Positions 23,769-31,120 of a stretch of DNA of 38,723 bases are shown in pieces. Origin of the DNA: JBGVSA01 sp041807905 (GTDB lineage Bacteria; Pseudomonadota; Gammaproteobacteria; Burkholderiales; Rhodocyclaceae); the NCBI RefSeq assembly GCF_041807905.1, contig NZ_JBGVSA010000031.1, positions 1-38,723 on the forward strand, in the 5' to 3' direction. How positions within the stretch are numbered: position 1 is the stretch's first letter; every line of letters begins with the position of its first letter. The notes under the pieces were generated by a model. The model did not search any database, was not told the DNA's origin, and saw only the letters and a list, made by a program, of their open reading frames with translations. The translations under genes and the position numbers were made by a program.

Positions 23769-23875
23769 TCATCCACACCAGATGTGAACAACCATGTTGA
23801 AAGACACTGGGGAACAGGCGGAAGTCCTTGATGCGAAAGGACTCGACCGTGTCGCCCATTTTTTGGGCGACACGG
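23769..23875. repeat. DnaA-box-like repeat unit 4
   Basis: The core is 23769-23840. The 9-mers are TCATCCACA (23769), TGTGAACAA (23783) and TGTTGAAAG (23795), the latter two each with one change from the other units. The second block is CGGAAGTCCTTGA then TGCGAAAGG (23819-23840). A perfect 11-bp hairpin follows (arms CCGTGTCGCCC 23847-23857 and GGGCGACACGG 23865-23875) with an ATTTTTT loop. It ends 7 nt from the stop of the CNNM/CBS gene. Confidence 0.75.
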
Positions 23876-23882
23876 CGTCACA

Positions 23883-25193
23883 TCACTCGTCGGCGCTGGG
23901 GCGCTTGGGATGCACCTTGAGCAGTTGGATGCGCGGCCCACGCATGCGCTTGATGACGACGGAGAACAGCGGAAACTCAACGCGCTCGCCTTCGTGCGGC
24001 ACGCGGTCAAGCTGGTTCATGACGAGACCGCCGATGGTGTCGGCGTCTGCTTCTTCAAGCTCGATGTCGAGCGCGCGCTCCAGGGTATAGAGCGGCAGGC
24101 CGCCCTTGCCGCTTAGCGTGCCGTCGTCATTGACGACCCACTCGCTGTGGCTGCGGCGATATTCGTCCTGGATGCTGCCGATCATGGCTGACAGCAGATT
24201 GTCCAGCGTCAGAAAGCCCGCCACACCAAAGCGCCCGTTGCCGTCCACTACCGCGATGTGCGGTGCGCCCTGCCGGAAGCGGCGCAACAGCACCAGCGCC
24301 GACAGATCGTCGCGCACGTGTTCGATCGGGCGGGCAAACTCCGCGAGGTCTTCGACCTCGTCCCCGGCCTGCAATGCGAGCAATAGATCCTTGGTGTGGA
24401 CCACGCCGATCACCGCCTGCTCGGCCTCATCCACCAACGGATAACGACTGTAGCGATTGCGCCGGATGATCTGGAGGTTCTCCTCCATCGGGCGGTGTGC
24501 ATACAGCACCACCATCTCGCCCTGCGGGCGCATCAGCATGCCGACGGACAGGTCGCCGAAGTCCAGTGCATTGGCCAGATTTCGCCATTCATCCTGCGAA
24601 AAGCCAGGAGGCGGCTCCGACGAGCGCAGGATGAGTTTGATTTCCTCCGCCGAATAGGCGCTCTCGTGCACGTGTTCGGCATCGAGCCCGACGCGCGACA
24701 GCACCCAGTTGGAACTGTGGTTGAGCACCCAGATGAACGGGTACATCAACCAGTAGAAAGCGAAGAGCGGCGCGGCCGTCCACAGCGACACCATCTCGGC
24801 GCGACGCAGGGCCATCGACTTGGGCGCGAGCTCGCCCACGACGATATGCAAATACGATATCAACGAGAACGCCGCGGCGAACGACACTGCGTGCTGCAGC
24901 GCGGGCGCAACTTCAAAGTACACAAACACCGGTTCGAGCAGGCGCGCGAATGCGGGCTCGCCCAACCAGCCGAGGCCCAGGGAGGCGAGCGTGATGCCGA
25001 GCTGGCAGGCCGACAGGTAGGCATCGAGATGCGAATGCACGCGCGCCAGCATGCGTCCGCGCAGCCCGAAGCGGCGCGCCATGCTCTTGATGCGGGTGGG
25101 TCTGACCTTGACGATTGCGAATTCCGCTGCAACGAAGAAGCCGTTGAGCAGGACGAGGAAGAGTGCTGCGAGGATGTATAAGAGATCTATCAT
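23883..25193 (-). CDS. CNNM/CBS-domain transporter (HlyC/CorC family)
   Basis: Protein of 436 aa. The N-terminal CNNM (DUF21) membrane domain, about residues 1-195, contains LNGFFVAAEFAIVKVR, GITLASLGLGWLGEPAFA and the conserved VVGELAPKSMALR. Two CBS domains follow (about 210-340; MLMRPQGEMVVL and IGVVHTKDLLLAL), then the small C-terminal CorC/HlyC domain (350-430). Relatives export Mg2+ or Co2+ or set resistance to them. Older annotations as hemolysin are misleading. The start at 25193 gives MIDLLYILAALF; the frame upstream to 25271 has no membrane or family features. Confidence 0.93.
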   Translation of the reverse strand: MIDLLYILAALFLVLLNGFFVAAEFAIVKVRPTRIKSMARRFGLRGRMLARVHSHLDAYLSACQLGITLASLGLGWLGEPAFARLLEPVFVYFEVAPALQHAVSFAAAFSLISYLHIVVGELAPKSMALRRAEMVSLWTAAPLFAFYWLMYPFIWVLNHSSNWVLSRVGLDAEHVHESAYSAEEIKLILRSSEPPPGFSQDEWRNLANALDFGDLSVGMLMRPQGEMVVLYAHRPMEENLQIIRRNRYSRYPLVDEAEQAVIGVVHTKDLLLALQAGDEVEDLAEFARPIEHVRDDLSALVLLRRFRQGAPHIAVVDGNGRFGVAGFLTLDNLLSAMIGSIQDEYRRSHSEWVVNDDGTLSGKGGLPLYTLERALDIELEEADADTIGGLVMNQLDRVPHEGERVEFPLFSVVIKRMRGPRIQLLKVHPKRPSADE

Positions 25194-25362
25194 GCGATCG
25201 AGCCCCGCATGCGCCATGCCAGCAGCACAACGGGACTCCGGACGCGCCGGTACGTTGGCGCAACCGCGCAAGGATACAACATGCGCTCACCGGGCCCGGC
25301 GACAAGAATCGCTTTGCGACTCGCCGCGGGCCCCGCCCAAGCAGGCCGGATGCCGGACCGGC

Positions 25363-26628
25363 CTATAGCCGGAACGCCGTCACCACACTATTCATGCGGG
25401 TTGCCAGACCATGCAGCAACTCGGCCGACAGGCTCATGCTGGTCACCGCGTTGTTGTTGTTCTCGACCATGCGGGCGATGCGCTCGATGTTGCCCGCGAT
25501 CTCGCCGCTGGCGCGGTTCTGCTCGCGCACTGCGCTGGTGATCAGGGCCAGTTCGTGCGCCGCGCGCGCCACGGCTTCGTTGGCACCATCCAGCGCGACG
25601 ACCGTTTCGTCCATGCCTTCGCGGCTGTCGGCGATCTTGGCCAGGCCATTGCGCACCGACGCTTCGAGATCCATGGCCTGCGAGCCCAGCGTCGAGGTGA
25701 TCGCATCGATCTCGGCTGCCGACTGGCCGGACTTTTCCGCCAGCTTGCGCACTTCGTCGGCCACCACGGCAAAGCCACGCCCCGCCTCGCCAGCGCGCGC
25801 CGCCTCGATGGCGGCATTCAGCGCCAGCAGATTGGTCTGATCGGCGATCTCGCGAACCTGCCGGGTCATCGAGCTGATGCTCTGCATGCTCGTCACCGAC
25901 TCTTGCGATGCGGTCGCCACGCGCTGGATCACGTCGGCCGTCTCTTCGATGGCCCGGCGAACCTCGGCCAGCTTGCCCTGCACGCCACGGGTCTGCGCCA
26001 GGCTGTTGTTGGAAAGGCGGCTCGCGCTGTCGGCGTTTTCAGTGATGGTCTGCATGGATTGCGAGAGCTCCTCCATCGAAGCTGCCGTCGAACTGGCAGC
26101 CTCCGACTGCTCGCAGGACGAGTCGGATACGTTTCCGGTTTCAGTCGCCATGGTGTCGACGCTCTGCTTGAGGGTGATGGCGCTCTCGCGGATCTGGCCG
26201 ATCAATTGGCCCAGGTCGCGGCGGATCGTCTCGGCGCTCGACGCCACGCGCAGAAATTCCTGGCTGTGGTTCAGATCGATGGGGCGGCTGAAATCGCCCG
26301 TCGCCAGCCGGCTCAAGTCATCGGCAAGGCGTGAAGTACCCCGCGTGAGGTGCTTGTGCACGACCCATAGAAAGGCCGCCAGCGCCGCCACACACAACAC
26401 CACCATAAGTACAAGCGATGTATACAGCGCCGACTCCGCGCTGGCCAGCGTGCCCGCCAGTGCGCTGGCGCCCTGCGGGCTGACGCGCGCGACTTCCTCG
26501 CCCATTTTGCGTACGGCGGCGTGCTGATTGAGCAGGCCAGAGGCGGCGGCGACGACGACGCACAAGGAACCGAACCCGCTCACGATGAGGAGCTGGTTGC
26601 GCATGGAAGTGAAAATCTGGCGAAACAT
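25363..26628 (-). CDS. Methyl-accepting chemotaxis protein with minimal periplasmic domain
   Basis: Protein of 421 aa. TM1 covers about residues 13-34 and TM2 about 69-90, leaving only some 35 residues in the periplasm, too few for a four-helix or Cache sensor. A HAMP domain (about 91-145) and a full signalling domain follow. The hairpin tip is the highly conserved EIADQTNLLALNAAIEAARAGE-type segment near 260-300. The C-terminus lacks a CheR/CheB-binding pentapeptide of the NWETF type. It probably senses membrane state or internal signals, or works with a partner. It diverges from motD, and a sigma-28-like promoter precedes it. Confidence 0.93.
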   Translation of the reverse strand: MFRQIFTSMRNQLLIVSGFGSLCVVVAAASGLLNQHAAVRKMGEEVARVSPQGASALAGTLASAESALYTSLVLMVVLCVAALAAFLWVVHKHLTRGTSRLADDLSRLATGDFSRPIDLNHSQEFLRVASSAETIRRDLGQLIGQIRESAITLKQSVDTMATETGNVSDSSCEQSEAASSTAASMEELSQSMQTITENADSASRLSNNSLAQTRGVQGKLAEVRRAIEETADVIQRVATASQESVTSMQSISSMTRQVREIADQTNLLALNAAIEAARAGEAGRGFAVVADEVRKLAEKSGQSAAEIDAITSTLGSQAMDLEASVRNGLAKIADSREGMDETVVALDGANEAVARAAHELALITSAVREQNRASGEIAGNIERIARMVENNNNAVTSMSLSAELLHGLATRMNSVVTAFRL

Positions 26629-26725
26629 GGGCTGCGGCTTTCCTGTGGAGTGAAGACGTGACGTCGCCTCGCACGGCCCGGGGGCAGAGATGGCCGGCGG
26701 TCGATCTATATTCGTTTGAACTCTA

Positions 26726-26753
26726 TTTACGGCAGGAGCCCATCTTGTCTTGA
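26726..26753 (-). promoter_or_regulatory. Possible sigma-28 promoter for the chemoreceptor gene
   Basis: On the minus strand, TCAAGACA (26753-26746) and GCCGTAAA (26733-26726) are separated by 12 nt. The sigma-28 (FliA) consensus is TAAAGTTT-N11-GCCGATAA. The -10 box has two mismatches and the spacer is one nt long, so support is moderate. The chemotaxis function of the gene adds weight. Confidence 0.4.
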
Positions 26754-26772
26754 GGGAGACTGGGGTAAGCCC

Positions 26773-26799
26773 TCAAGGCGCCGCGGCGGTTGCCGATAA
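26773..26799 (+). promoter_or_regulatory. Sigma-28 (FliA) promoter for the motD gene
   Basis: TCAAGGCG (26773-26780), 11 nt, then a perfect GCCGATAA (26792-26799). This matches the flagellar sigma-28 consensus TAAAGTTT-N11-GCCGATAA at the -10 exactly and at the spacing exactly. It lies 36 nt before the motD ATG. Confidence 0.75.
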
Positions 26800-26835
26800 G
26801 ACAGGCACACGCCCACTTTGAACCGACGATCGACC

Positions 26836-27663
26836 ATGGCGCGCCGCCGTCACGAAGAAGAACACGAGAATCACGAACGCTGGCTGGTGTCCTACGCGGA
26901 CTTCATCACGCTGCTGTTCGCCTTTTTCGTCGTGATGTACGCCATCAGTTCGGTCAACGAGGGCAAGTACCGCGTGCTGTCGGACTCGATCATGCAAGCC
27001 TTCCGCAGCGCGACGAACGTCCACGGAGCGACCATCGTGTCGCCGCCGATCGACACGGGCTCGGTCGTACCGGCCATTGTCGCCAAGCTGCCGCCGCCCG
27101 ACCCCGAGGCCGAACGCCGCCGCGCCGCCCACGCCCAGCGCATGCGCGACATGGCCGAACAGATCCGTCGCGTGCTGGCGCCACTGGTCAAGGGCGGACA
27201 GGTGCGCGTGACTGAAGGCGCACGAGGGATTTCGGTCGAGATCAACGCCAGCGTGCTGTTCGCGCCAGCCGACGCGTCGCTCGGCCCGGAGGCCGTGCGT
27301 GCATTGCGCGCAGTGGGCGAGACGATCGCGACGGGAGACTTCCCGATCGTCGTCGAAGGCCACACCGACGTCACGCCGATCAGCAATCCGTTCTTTGCCT
27401 CGAACTGGGAGCTGTCCGCCGTGCGCGCCTCGTCGGTGGTGCGCCTGTTCATCAGTTCGGGGGTCGCGCCGGTCCGGCTGACGGCAGCCGGCTATGGCGA
27501 ACAGCGCCCGGTGGCCGACAACGCGACGGCCGAAGGTCGCGCGCGCAACCGGCGCGTGACCATTCTCATCGAATCGTCGATCCCGGGCGAAGATGCTCCG
27601 GGCGGCGCAGCCACCCCGGCCAGCCTCGACGGCGCGCTCGGCGTACCCGCCGGCCAGTCCTGA
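26836..27663 (+). CDS. motD: Flagellar stator protein of the MotB/MotD type
   Basis: Protein of 275 aa. A charged N-terminus (MARRRHEEEHENHERW) leads into one membrane helix with the proton-binding aspartate D22 in SYADFITLLFAFF. A plug-like segment follows (NEGKYRVLSDSI). The C-terminal OmpA-like peptidoglycan-binding domain has VVEGHTDVTPIS and SAVRASSVVRLF. The N-terminus strongly resembles MotD of Pseudomonas (from memory). Stator units need a MotA/MotC partner; none is adjacent in the window. ATG 26836 is preferred for its fit to MotD N-termini; a TTG at 26818 would add six residues. Neither has a strong Shine-Dalgarno. Confidence 0.87.
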   Translation: MARRRHEEEHENHERWLVSYADFITLLFAFFVVMYAISSVNEGKYRVLSDSIMQAFRSATNVHGATIVSPPIDTGSVVPAIVAKLPPPDPEAERRRAAHAQRMRDMAEQIRRVLAPLVKGGQVRVTEGARGISVEINASVLFAPADASLGPEAVRALRAVGETIATGDFPIVVEGHTDVTPISNPFFASNWELSAVRASSVVRLFISSGVAPVRLTAAGYGEQRPVADNATAEGRARNRRVTILIESSIPGEDAPGGAATPASLDGALGVPAGQS

Positions 27664-27672
27664 CCGCGAGGT

Positions 27673-27870
27673 TTACTCCAACGCAGGCGGGTAACCTGCT
27701 TCGGCAAGCGCAGCGACGATCTTGTGCTGCGGTTGCTCGCTGCCGATGCGGACGCGCTTGTCGCTCAACGACACCTCGACATGTGCCGACGGGTCCAGCG
27801 CGGCAATCGCCTGGCGGACACGGCTTTCGCAGTGGCCGCAGGTCATGGCGGGAATGGTCAGGTTCATCAT
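27673..27870 (-). CDS. copZ: Heavy-metal-associated (copper chaperone) domain protein
   Basis: Protein of 65 aa, a single HMA domain with the metal motif MTCGHC (C11 and C14) and the usual beta-alpha-beta-beta-alpha-beta length. CopZ-like proteins carry Cu(I) in the cytoplasm to CopA ATPases or regulators. The start at ATG 27870 is chosen because GGAG lies 8 nt upstream; a GTG at 27879 overlaps that GGAG and is unlikely. The gene stands alone, converging with motD across 9 nt, and is preceded by a MerR/CueR-type operator. No copA or cueR is in the window. Confidence 0.88.
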   Translation of the reverse strand: MMNLTIPAMTCGHCESRVRQAIAALDPSAHVEVSLSDKRVRIGSEQPQHKIVAALAEAGYPPALE

Positions 27871-27903
27871 GGTCGTCACTCCGGTGGGTTCGTTGGAGCC
27901 ACC

Positions 27904-27934
27904 ACGATGAGCCTTGCCATCGTGGCAAGGTCAA
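27904..27934 (-). promoter_or_regulatory. CueR/MerR-type operator-promoter for copZ
   Basis: CCTTGCC (27912-27918), ATCGT, GGCAAGG (27924-27930) is a perfect 7-bp dyad. It resembles CueR/HmrR operators of the ACCTTGCC-N-GGCAAGGT type. On the minus strand the -35 TTGACC (27934-27929) overlaps it. A weak -10 (CATCGT) follows after 19 bp, the long spacer typical of MerR-family activation. A second, overlapping dyad (CCACGATG 27902 / CATCGTGG 27918) is also present. Confidence 0.7.
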
Positions 27935-28058
27935 CCGATCTGTTTGGCCCCGCGCTTATGACCGAATCTGCAAAAGCAATTCAGTTTTTATTCGTTCCTT
28001 TCATAAGGGCTCATCCTTAAAGTCTTCCTCACTCACACAACAACATCGAGGAAAGATC

Positions 28059-29066
28059 ATGCAATTCAGCGCCCTTCGCCGTACCCTGCTTGCCGCATCG
28101 CTGGCCCTTGGCCTGGTTGGTGTGGCTTCGGCAGCCACCTCCATCGTCAACGTGTCGTACGACCCGACGCGCGAGCTTTATCAGGATTACAACGCGGCCT
28201 TCTCGAAGTACTGGAAGGCCAAGACCGGTGAAGACGTCAGCGTGAAGACGTCCAATGGCGGCTCCGGCGCCCAGGCACGTGCCGTGATCGACGGGCTGGA
28301 GGCCGACGTCGTGACGCTGGCGCTGGCTTATGACATCGACGCTATCGCGGAAAAAGCCAAGTCGCTGCCGCCCGATTGGCAAAAGCGCCTGAAGCACAAT
28401 TCCTCGCCCTACACCTCGACCATCGTGTTCCTGGTCCGCAAGGGCAACCCCAAGCACATCAAAGACTGGGCCGACCTGGTCCGCTCCGGCGTCGAAATCG
28501 TCACGCCCAACCCCAAGACCTCGGGCGGCGCCCGCTGGAACTATCTTGCAGCCTGGGCCTATGCGCTCAAGCAGCCGGGCGGCAATGACCAGACCGCGCG
28601 CGATTTCGTGAAGCATCTGTATGGCAACGTGAAGGTGCTCGACACCGGTGCGCGCGGTGCGACGACGTCCTTCACCGAACGCGGCATTGGCGACGTGCTG
28701 ATCGCCTGGGAGAACGAGGCCTATCTGGCCAAGAAGGAACTGGGCGACAAGGTCGAGATCGTGACGCCGTCGCTGTCGATCCTGACCGAACCGCCGGTCG
28801 CGGTGGTCGACAAGGTGGTCGACAAGCGCGGCACCCGCAAGCAGGCCGAGGCTTACCTCGACTACCTGTATTCGGCGGAAGGCCAGGACATCATCGGTCG
28901 CAACTACTATCGCCCGATCGACCCGAAGGCCGCTGCCAAGTACGCCAAGCAGTTCGCGCCGGTGAAGCTCTTCACCATCGACGACGTGTTCGGCGGCTGG
29001 CAGAAGGCGCAGAAGACCCACTTCGCCGATGGCGGTGTGTTCGACCAGCTCTACCAGCCGAAGTAA
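28059..29066 (+). CDS. sbp: Periplasmic sulfate-binding protein
   Basis: Protein of 335 aa. The signal peptide is cleaved near ASA-A at 25. The mature sequence is that of the Sbp/CysP family: NVSYDPTRELYQDYN at the start, SNGGSGAQARAV, TPNPKTSGGARWNYLAAWAYA and GDVLIAWENEAYLA. It binds sulfate (or thiosulfate) for a CysTWA ABC importer. GAGGAAAG lies 6-9 nt upstream of ATG 28059. The A/T-rich upstream stretch (about 27970-28020, with TTTTTATTCGTTCC and CATAAGG) is typical of CysB-controlled promoters, but no site can be assigned. It ends at a strong terminator and no permease or ATPase gene follows. Confidence 0.94.
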   Translation: MQFSALRRTLLAASLALGLVGVASAATSIVNVSYDPTRELYQDYNAAFSKYWKAKTGEDVSVKTSNGGSGAQARAVIDGLEADVVTLALAYDIDAIAEKAKSLPPDWQKRLKHNSSPYTSTIVFLVRKGNPKHIKDWADLVRSGVEIVTPNPKTSGGARWNYLAAWAYALKQPGGNDQTARDFVKHLYGNVKVLDTGARGATTSFTERGIGDVLIAWENEAYLAKKELGDKVEIVTPSLSILTEPPVAVVDKVVDKRGTRKQAEAYLDYLYSAEGQDIIGRNYYRPIDPKAAAKYAKQFAPVKLFTIDDVFGGWQKAQKTHFADGGVFDQLYQPK

Positions 29067-29084
29067 TCGCGGCGCGCTCCAACG

Positions 29085-29124
29085 AAAAAGGCCTCCATCG
29101 GGAGTTCTCGATGGAGGCCTTTTT
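29085..29124. terminator. Bidirectional intrinsic terminator between sbp and mobA
   Basis: Perfect 16-bp arms at 29085-29100 and 29109-29124 (AAAAAGGCCTCCATCG / CGATGGAGGCCTTTTT) enclose an 8-nt loop. With T runs on both strands it terminates sbp (plus) and mobA (minus). Confidence 0.93.
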
Positions 29125-29139
29125 GTGTGTGTCACGCCG

Positions 29140-29769
29140 TCATGTATCCGGCATCAGATCGCGTTCGCCCTCGTCGCGAGCGCTCCCCGCAGGTTGCAGG
29201 CTCTTGTCGAGCGCGGCGAGATCTTCATGCGTGTCGGCATCGGCAAAGCTCGCGTGCGCGCCGTCGAAGTCGACCTTCTCGGCATCCAGCGACTGCACCC
29301 ACAGGCCCATGCGGCGACCGCCGGAAGTGAGAAAGGCTCGCAAGCCAGCGAGCGCACTGCGCGGCAATAGCGCGTACACCGGCTGTATATGTCCACCGAC
29401 GTATGCCACGGCTGCACGCCCGCGCGCTGCGTCGAGCATGCGTTCGGCGTAATCCGTGGGCAACAGCGGCGCATCCACCGGACACGTCAGAATCCAGCCG
29501 TTGCGGGCGGCGGACAAGGCGGTTTCGATGCCTGCGAGCGGGCCAAGGAATCCGCTGCGCAGATCCGCCATCACCGGATAGCCCAGCGCACGGTATTCAT
29601 CGAGATTGCGGTTCGCCACGATAATGAGTTCGGAAACCTGCGGTGCGAAACGTTCGCATACCCATCGCGCCATGGTCTTGCCGCGCAAGGATACGAGTCC
29701 CTTGTCGACGCCACCGAGCCTGCTGCCCTGGCCGCCGGCGAGGATCACTCCGGTCAATGCGCGCGTCAT
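29140..29769 (-). CDS. mobA: Molybdenum cofactor guanylyltransferase
   Basis: Protein of 209 aa. The nucleotide-binding LAGGQGSRLGGVDKGL (10-25) and VMADLRSGFLGPLAGIETAL, CPVDAPLLP (metal-binding Asp) and PVYALLP motifs identify MobA. It adds GMP to Mo-molybdopterin to make the bis-MGD cofactor for nitrate, formate and DMSO reductases. The start at 29769 gives the standard MTRALTGVILAGG, four nt after the moaA stop; the frame to 29937 lies inside moaA. It is cotranscribed with moaA. Confidence 0.95.
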   Translation of the reverse strand: MTRALTGVILAGGQGSRLGGVDKGLVSLRGKTMARWVCERFAPQVSELIIVANRNLDEYRALGYPVMADLRSGFLGPLAGIETALSAARNGWILTCPVDAPLLPTDYAERMLDAARGRAAVAYVGGHIQPVYALLPRSALAGLRAFLTSGGRRMGLWVQSLDAEKVDFDGAHASFADADTHEDLAALDKSLQPAGSARDEGERDLMPDT

Positions 29770-29773
29770 GGGC

Positions 29774-30871
29774 TCAGCCGCCGATGTATGACATTTCGAT
29801 TTTGTCTTGCGGCGCGGTGTTCTGACCTCGCAGCTCCGAATAGCGATCCTGCCGCGCGGACCAGACGCTCGCCATCCAGGCGGAAATCGCGTCGTCGTCC
29901 GCGCCGCTACGCAGGCGCGTACGCAGATCGTGGCCACTGCCCGCGAACAGGCAGGTGAACAATTTGCCTTCGGGCGACAGGCGCAGGCGCGTGCAGTCCT
30001 GGCAGAAAGCCTGCGTCACCGCCGCGATCACGCCGATCTCGCCTGCGCCGTCCACGTACTGCCAGCGTTCGGCGACCTCGCCGCGATAGTGTGCCTGCAC
30101 CGGAACAAGGGGGAACTCCGCATGGATGCGACGGATGACCTCGTCCGCAGGCACGACTTGATCGAGCCGCCAGTCGTTGGTGAGACCGACGTCCATGAAT
30201 TCGATGAAACGCAGCACGTGGCCGCTGCCGCGGAAATACCGAGCCATGTCGACAATGCCGCCATCATTGACGCCGCGGCGCACCACCATGTTGATCTTGG
30301 TGTCGGTGAAGCCGGCGTCGGCCGCGGCATCGATGCCGCGCAGCACATCGGCGACGGGAAAGTCGACGTCATTCATGCGGCGGAAAGTCGCGTCGTCGAG
30401 CGCGTCGAGGCTCACCGTCACGCGATCGAGGCCGGCCTGGCGCAACGCCGATGCATGGCGGGAGAGCAAGGCGCCGTTGGTGGTCAGCGCGAGTTCGATG
30501 CCGGGAATCGCGCGCAGCATTTCAACAAGCCGATGCAGCTCGCGCCGCAACAGGGGTTCGCCACCCGTGAGCCGGACCTTGCGCACGCCCAGCCCCACCG
30601 CCACGCGTGCCACCCGGACGATCTCTTCGAACGACAGCAGATCGTCGCGCGACAGGAAGGCATGATCCCGCCCGAACTTGTCGCGCGGCATGCAGTAGGT
30701 GCAGCGGAAATTGCAGCGATCGGTGACCGAAATGCGCAGATCGTGAATGACGCGCCCCAGGCGATCGCGCACGAAGCCGTCGTCGCGCCGGGGGCGAACG
30801 GGGGTCAGAGCGCTGACAGGGATGCGGGTCTCGATGGGCACGGCGATCGTCGGGGATGTGTTCCAGTGCAT
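29774..30871 (-). CDS. moaA: GTP 3',8-cyclase (molybdenum cofactor biosynthesis)
   Basis: Radical SAM enzyme of 365 aa that converts GTP to the 3',8-cyclo intermediate of molybdopterin synthesis. The N-terminal cluster motif CNFRCTYC follows RISVTDR. TGGEPLLRR (SAM binding), the C-terminal cluster CQDC with a third Cys about 14 residues on (LFTCLFA), and the C-terminal Gly-Gly (YIGG) are all present. The start is ATG 30871; GTG 30883 would add four residues. Neither has a clear Shine-Dalgarno. The first 35-40 residues before the radical SAM core are variable in this family. Confidence 0.94.
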   Translation of the reverse strand: MHWNTSPTIAVPIETRIPVSALTPVRPRRDDGFVRDRLGRVIHDLRISVTDRCNFRCTYCMPRDKFGRDHAFLSRDDLLSFEEIVRVARVAVGLGVRKVRLTGGEPLLRRELHRLVEMLRAIPGIELALTTNGALLSRHASALRQAGLDRVTVSLDALDDATFRRMNDVDFPVADVLRGIDAAADAGFTDTKINMVVRRGVNDGGIVDMARYFRGSGHVLRFIEFMDVGLTNDWRLDQVVPADEVIRRIHAEFPLVPVQAHYRGEVAERWQYVDGAGEIGVIAAVTQAFCQDCTRLRLSPEGKLFTCLFAGSGHDLRTRLRSGADDDAISAWMASVWSARQDRYSELRGQNTAPQDKIEMSYIGG

Positions 30872-31076
30872 TATGGGCTGCACGGCTGGCGCTTCTCAAG
30901 CCGGGCGCCTCGCCGAGGCCCCCGATACCGGCGGCAAACCCTGTCTGGGCTGGCACCAGGCTTGCGCCAAAGCGTATGCGCTATATCAATTATTGCCTAC
31001 GCTGATACCGTCGTCTGAGGCGCAAGTTGCAGTTTTTACCTTTACATAGGCCGCCCTCTGCGATACTTGCGTGTTC

Positions 31077-31098
31077 TGCGTCGCTTTTGGGCGACGCA
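31077..31098 (+). promoter_or_regulatory. 5' leader hairpin upstream of the DEAD-box helicase gene
   Basis: Perfect 8-bp arms TGCGTCGC (31077-31084) and GCGACGCA (31091-31098) around TTTTGG, ending 22 nt before ATG 31121. It sits in the 5' leader close to the start and could affect translation or RNA stability; whether it is transcribed with the gene is not known. Confidence 0.4.
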
Positions 31099-31120
31099 CC
31101 CCACCTATCCAGGTATGTCC

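Noticed and set aside
23301..23875. CRISPR array
   Set aside because: Repeat cores are 72 nt and diverged, with irregular periods of 146-171 nt and no cas genes.
23301..23875. Chromosomal replication origin oriC
   Set aside because: DnaA-box-like sites are present, but there is no dnaA, dnaN, rpmH or gyrB nearby and no clear AT-rich unwinding region. Not excluded as a secondary element.
25343..25364. Hairpin AGGCCGG / CCGGCCT at the end of the chemoreceptor gene as terminator
   Set aside because: It overlaps the stop codon and has no T tract on the minus strand.
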